Origin: Anaeromyces robustus
Taxonomy: Eukaryota; Neocallimastigomycota; Neocallimastigomycetes; Neocallimastigales; Neocallimastigaceae
Reading direction: 5' to 3'
Length of the DNA stretch: 64,000 nt
Assembly (NCBI GenBank): GCA_002104895.1
Contig: MCFG01000326.1
Span: forward strand, 2,501 to 66,500
Shown here: positions 58,890 to 64,000 of the stretch, piece after piece
How the letters are laid out: every line of letters begins with the position of its first letter
Numbering within the stretch: the first letter of the stretch is position 1
The notes under the pieces: model-generated
Told to the model about the DNA's origin: nothing
The model's input: the letters and a program-made list of their open reading frames with translations, nothing else
Databases searched by the model: none
Program-made: the position numbers and the translations under genes

Positions 58890-59653
58890 AAATATTATGT
58901 ATAGTTTTAATTACAATTTTTTATGGTAAAATTATAAATAAATAATAAATGTATAATATAGTATAATAAAATTGAAATTTTATGATCTAATACATTGTAT
59001 ATATATTATATAATATATTATAATATATTTGTTTTAATTAACGAAAAGTTAATAATATAATATATAGAATTTTTTCGAAATTAAATTTTATTGATTTTGA
59101 AAAAAAAAAAATAATAATTATTAATAAATAATTAAAACATCCATTATTACATTACAATTACAATTACATTACATTCAATAGTTATAAAAAATTTTTTCAT
59201 TCCGTATCTTTTAATAAATAAATGAATTATATTATTAAAACAAATAAAGTATTAATAATCAGTAAATAATTAAATTATATTAAATATTTTTATTATGAAT
59301 TAAATGGGTCATTTCAATTTATCCATAAAAAAACCTTAAAGAAAATAAATAAATAAGTAAATAATAAATAAATAAATAAATAAATATAAATAATAAATAA
59401 ATAATTAATTAATTAATTAATTAATAATAAAAAGTAAATATTAAATAATAAATAAATAAATAATAAATAAATAAATAAATAATAAATAAATAAATAATAA
59501 ATAAATAAATAAATAAATAATAAATAATAAATAAATAAATAAATAATAAATAAATAAATAATAAATAAATAAATAAATAATAAAGAAATAAATATAATTA
59601 TATATTTTTAAATATTTTTAAATAAAAAATAAAAATTTTCAATAATTAAAAAT
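58631..59653. other. gene-free spacer upstream of HSP60
   Basis: Contains T- and A-runs near the HSP60 start and a long TAAA/TAAATAA-type repeat at about 59340-59590. No gene was seen. Confidence 0.7.
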
Positions 59654-59725
59654 GCGAAGTGTGAGGTTCGAACTCACGACCTTAAGATTATGAGACTTAC
59701 GCGCTGCCGACTGCGCCAACTTCGC
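59654..59725 (-). tRNA. tRNA-Met (anticodon CAU), elongator type
   Basis: 72 nt folding as a standard cloverleaf. The acceptor stem is GCGAAGT/ACTTCGC, the T-loop GGTTCGAACTC-type sequence is visible on the plus strand, the D-arm is GGCGCAGTCGGCAGCG-like, and the anticodon loop is CTCATAA. No intron. Pol III would stop at the short T-run directly downstream (plus-strand side below 59654). Acceptor sequence and D-arm favour elongator over initiator Met tRNA. Confidence 0.95.
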
Positions 59726-59929
59726 TTTTTCACAAAATGAAATGATAAATAGTAAAATTCATAAATAATAAATATGATTTGATTTTTTGCTTTTTGTCGC
59801 GAATATTAGTAGATTTAAAATTAAAATTCACTAATAAATGGATTAAACTTAAAATTTATTATTGATAAAATCAATTATATCCGATTTTTATTAAAAAGAA
59901 ATGATTATTAGAGTATAGTTAAATATATA

Positions 59930-60545
59930 AAACTAAAGGGTTTGGACCATTAAAATAAATTTTTATGGAGCTTTTTGTGGCTAAACAAAATATGTATACA
60001 TTATTTTATTTATTTTTTTTTATTATTTTTATTATTTATTATATATTATTTATTATTTATTAAAATAATTACATTTTTTAATATGGCGTATTTTTTAAAA
60101 AGTGTAAATTTTTGTATATTTAGTTGGTGAAAATGGGACACCCCCCATTTATATGGGGGTGTCCCATTTCGCCAAGTCACGTTTTTTTTTGTGGCTAAAT
60201 AAAACTATGTATACTTTATTTTATTTATTTTTTTATTTTATTTATTTATTATTATTATTATTTATTTATTTATTATTTATTTATTTATTTATTATTTATT
60301 ATTTATTATTATTTATTTATTATTTAGTATTATTTATTTATTATTTATTATTATTTATTTATTATTTATTATTATTTATTTATTATTTATTATTTATTAT
60401 TTATTATTTATTATTTATTATTTATCATTTATTATTTATTATTTATTTATTAAAATAAAATAATTACATTTTTAATATGGCGTATTTTTTAAAAAGTGTA
60501 AATTTTTGTATTTTAATTTGGCGAAATGGGTCACATTCCATTTAT
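59930..60545. repeat. two tandem ~250-350 bp units with a GC-rich palindrome
   Basis: Unit A (about 59960-60170) and unit B (about 60171-60545) share, in the same order: gtggctaaa-aaaa-tatgtatac, an A/T microsatellite of variable length, then aatatggcgtattttttaaa, gtgtaaatttttgta and finally ggcgaaatgggwcac. Unit B's core is enlarged by TTTA/TTTAT repeats (60220-60455). Nature unknown; possibly a non-autonomous DNA element or a local duplication. Confidence 0.7.
60124..60174. repeat. GC-rich palindrome
   Basis: The arms AAATGGGACACCCCC (60131-60145) and GGGGGTGTCCCATTT (60155-60169) are exactly complementary over 15 bp. They extend outward imperfectly through TTGG(T/C)GAAA, with a loop of about 9 nt. 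It is by far the most GC-rich short motif in the right half of the window. Confidence 0.9.
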
Positions 60546-63500
60546 ATTAACTTAATTTAACCCTTAATAAATTAATAATAATAAAACGAAGTAAAATAAC
60601 AATAACTTCTCAAATATTGAAAATTTCCATCCGTTTCTCTATGATTATATGCTTTTTGGGAATCTCTATTTAAGAACTACGACATATCTTAATTTCAGCT
60701 CATTTGAATCATTGGTTCGCGAGATATATATAAAATATAATTTAATTATTTATTAAAATTCAATTATATTAACTGATAATAATTATTACTTTAGAACTAG
60801 TATAAATATGAATTGAATTTTCAATTTTTTATAATTTTCATAATATTATCAATTTGATAACTTAATAGCATAATAATTTGATAATTTAATAATTTTTAAT
60901 TATAGTAATAATAACTATTCTTAGTATTAATTTAATCAATCATTTTTAATTAAATATTAATAAAGAATTTAATAAACATAACTTTTAACAAGCATAATTA
61001 TTTAGAATTTTTGTGTGATAATAGTAATTATATCAATTTTTATTAATTAAATATTATAGATATTGATTCACATCTTGACTTGGCCAATTGCTTAAATCAA
61101 ACCGTACTTAACATGTTTTTCACTAATACTGGTGGATTAAATCTTGAAATTTCATAAAGATTAATTAAAATTGACGTTAATATTGACAATTATAATAATA
61201 ATTCGATTTCTGTTATATTCAACAATATTTAAAATATATTTAAAAATATGTAGATAAACATCAAATAATTAATTAAATAATAAAATAAATAGTTAAGTAG
61301 AATAAGTTACAAGTAGATATAAAATAAAATAAAATAAAATAAAATAAAATAAAATAAAATAAAATAAAATAAAATAAAATAAAATAAAATAAAATAAAAT
61401 AAAATAAAATAAAATAAAATAAAATAAAATAAAATAAAATAAAATAAAATAAAATAAAATAAAATAAAATAAAATAAAATAAAATAAAATAATTTTATCT
61501 TTTGTAATTTAATAGAGAAAATCATATTTGCAAAAATAATAATTATAATTTTAAAATTAAATAATAGTTATATAATCAAATAAATAAACAAATAAATCTA
61601 AATTATAAAAAAATGATTATAAAATAATTAATAATGAATATTATGCAATATGTTCTATAAATATATAATTAAAATATATAATTAGTTATATAAAAGTATA
61701 ATAATTGTATTTTATTATTATAAATATTATTTTAGTGCTTAATTGTAAATTATTTAATTTTAAAGAAAAATATAAATATATGTAAATATTTTCTTTAAAT
61801 TATAATTTTATTATTATTAATTAATATTAGTTTAGTAAATTTATATATTAGTCAAATTAATAATTTTTAATAAATAAAGATTAAATAACAAATAACATTT
61901 TAAACACTCAGATTTGTTTTATTGAAATATAATTGTTTCTAATATAAAAAATTTATAATATCATTTTCTAAGTCAGTTAAGAATTAAGATATTATTAATC
62001 TTGTATTATCTATGATAAATAATAAAGTACATAAATAATAATTATAATGTATGATTTTTTAAGTTATATAATTTACCAAGAATTTTAATAAAAAATTAAA
62101 AGAAAAAATTTTTTTTTCTAGAATCAACAGAAAAACAAAAAGCTAATTTTATATAGAAAAAAATTTTTTTTTTTTTTTAATTTATTAAAAATTAAAATAA
62201 TAATAATTTTTTATTACCAAATTTTTTTTTTTTTTCGAAAACTTCTTTTACAATTTAAAAGTAAACAATTATTAATAAATATAAACGAAAACATTTTTTT
62301 TTATTATATAAACAAATAAAATTACAAATAAATTAAATTACATTAAATAATTAAAAAACAAAATCAACAAATAAATTAAAACATGTTTAATTAATAAAAT
62401 ATTAGACAAACATTTATTAAATAATTAAATTTTATTTAATATAAATGTTAATTTTTATTTATTCATTCTTTACGATATAATAAGTATTAAAAATTAAAAA
62501 TAATACTTTAAGTATTATTTTAAATATATATATATAGAAAAATAAACAAACTCGTTTATTTATATTATTAAGGATTTTAATAATAACACAAAATTGTTTT
62601 ATTAGAAACGCAATAAAATTTGTTTTAAGTAGTTTCTATAACTATTAATAAAGAAAAGTTATATTTATTACCTTTCATTATGAAATTAAGATATTAAAAA
62701 AAAAAACTTTTTCAATTATGATATACCTTACTCTTAAATATCCAATATTTTTTAAATAATAAATTTAAAATTTATATATTTAAAAAATTCATTCTAAAAC
62801 TTTTCATTAGTGCTTTATTATTTTTTTAATATATAATATTTTATCAATAAATGATAATAAAAATATATAACTTCCTTTTTTCCCTATATATATATTATTC
62901 ATTTTTTCCTTTTTTTCCTATATATATTTATTTTTCTTTTCCAATATTAATTGTTAATGATTAAATCTTATTATAAATAATATTTAATAGAATATGATAT
63001 TTTTTTTTATAATAATTTTATCATACAAAAATTTAAATAATTATTAACGTAAATTCTAGAATATAATAAAATTAAACTATTAATTTAATAAAATATAATG
63101 TTGAATATTGTCAATTAAAATTAATATAAATTCATTATATGTTACTAATATTATACTATTATTATTTATTATGTTTTATTATTTTATTAATTACATTTTT
63201 TTTTTTTTAATATTTAAATTCCAATTCCAATTCCAATTCATTGAATTAATATAAAAAATATTGTATTCCTTTTTATTTTTTATTCTAACAATTATTCATA
63301 ATTATATATTATTAATTTTTATTTAATTTATTTATATTCAATATAAAAAGTACCATATCTTTCAATAATATTTGATAATCATTACATATTGATATTAGTA
63401 TATTAAGTATTAATATTAATATTTTATTTTTTTTTATTTATCCTTTTTAAATTAATATTATTTTTAATTTTTAATTTTTAATTTTAATTTTATTTTATTT

Positions 63501-63762
63501 TTTCAATTATAATTTAAATATTTATTTTAATATATTTTTTTTCATATATGAATGATTTCTATTATGCAATTATGCAATTATACAATACAATTCAAATATA
63601 ATTTATATACAAATATAAAATTAAAAAATGTATTTTTAATATATAAAAAATAAAAAACTATTTTTTATAATATTTTAAATAAATTAATTATACATTTAAT
63701 ATTTTTGAATTGATTAATTTTCTAACCTTTATACTCTAATTTATATATATATATATATATTT

Positions 63763-63813
<51 letters not shown>

Positions 63814-63881
63814 CCTTTATAATTTTATTTTTATTATTTTTATTATTTTTTAATTTTTTTTTTAATTATTTTTATTTTATT
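60546..63881. other. gene-free A/T-rich spacer
   Basis: No supported gene in over 3 kb. (TAAAA)n lies at 61317-61490, followed by short poly-T and poly-A tracts and a 60-bp T-run at about 63762-63813. A slightly GC-richer patch at about 60600-60720 and 61060-61150 (for example cttgacttggccaattgc) shows no open frame and may be an old insertion. Confidence 0.65.
61317..61490. repeat. (TAAAA)n tract, ~35 units
   Basis: A perfect pentanucleotide array; translations (FILFY repeats) are spurious. Confidence 0.95.
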
Positions 63882-64000
63882 TTATTCTTCTTCTTCATTT
63901 GAATCGTCATTTTCAAATATCATTTGATTTCTTTGATATCAATGTTATTTGGAATATCAATTATCATTAAATTGAATTTCTTCTTTTTCATCAGGAACAA
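63882..64000 (-). CDS. possible 3' end of a minus-strand gene, acidic C-terminus
   Basis: Minus-strand reading gives PDEKEEIQFND at the window edge and MIFENDDSNEEEE followed by a stop at 63882-63884. The two stretches are not joined in one open frame within the window, so an intron or an indel would lie between them. The drop in A/T runs and the acidic tail hint at a real gene end. No family is recognisable. Confidence 0.3.

Noticed and set aside
60153-60458. 101-codon frame with Leu/Ile/Tyr repeats
   Set aside because: Formed by the TTTA/TTTAT microsatellite in the duplicated unit.

Overview
The window looks like nuclear DNA of an anaerobic gut fungus (Neocallimastigomycota: Neocallimastix, Piromyces, Anaeromyces and kin). 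The grounds are extreme A+T richness, long (ATT)n, (ATTT)n and homopolymer tracts, conserved eukaryotic genes split by many short GT..AG introns, Asn-rich proteins, and intronless genes of bacterial or phage type. The chaperonin near the right end has an N-terminal presequence that fits hydrogenosomal import. The genus cannot be decided from the sequence.

Layout. 88-4965 (-): FIG4/Sac-type phosphoinositide phosphatase in about 16 exons. About 6300-9130: a GC-richer leader-like patch and a badly decayed Ty3/gypsy retroelement. 9130-11877: gene-free, with a degenerate dispersed repeat and hairpins. 11878-32045 (+): a 20-kb intronless non-ribosomal peptide synthetase locus with six A-T modules and a terminal C domain, lying in six reading-frame segments. 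32046-34589: microsatellites, the relic of an SH3b-domain gene, a 47-bp tandem array and an 83-bp duplication. 34590-35612 (-): secreted SH3b-SH3b-GH24 (T4-type) lysozyme. 36363-43602 (-): URB2/NPA2 ribosome-biogenesis protein in about 16 exons. 44766-45303 (-): URM1. 45859-47050 (-): TMEM234-like membrane protein. 48508-49701 (+): UspA-domain protein. 51682-54687 (+): secreted, probably membrane-anchored HEXXH metalloprotease. 56180-58630 (-): hydrogenosomal-type HSP60. 59654-59725 (-): tRNA-Met(CAU). The rest is A/T-rich spacer, with a GC-rich palindrome at 60124-60174 and possibly the 3' end of another minus-strand gene at the right edge.

Functionally there are two layers. The flanks are ordinary eukaryotic housekeeping genes. 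Between FIG4 and URB2 lies an accessory island (about 6.3-35.6 kb) with a retroelement fossil and two intronless genes of prokaryotic type: a peptide synthetase and a lysozyme. Both could act against rumen bacteria. The most notable feature of the synthetase is that its adenylation domains alternate between two sequence classes (odd versus even modules). This suggests growth by duplication of a two-module block and a product with an alternating repeat. The first A domain lacks the Asp that normally holds the substrate amino group.

Caution. The synthetase has five reading-frame interruptions. The HSP60 gene, expected to be essential, is also frame-broken at several places, and three spliced genes (FIG4, UspA, TMEM234) are off by one or two bases at a junction. 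Several breaks sit at A or T runs. Consensus indels are therefore a serious alternative to true gene decay, and the window alone cannot settle this.
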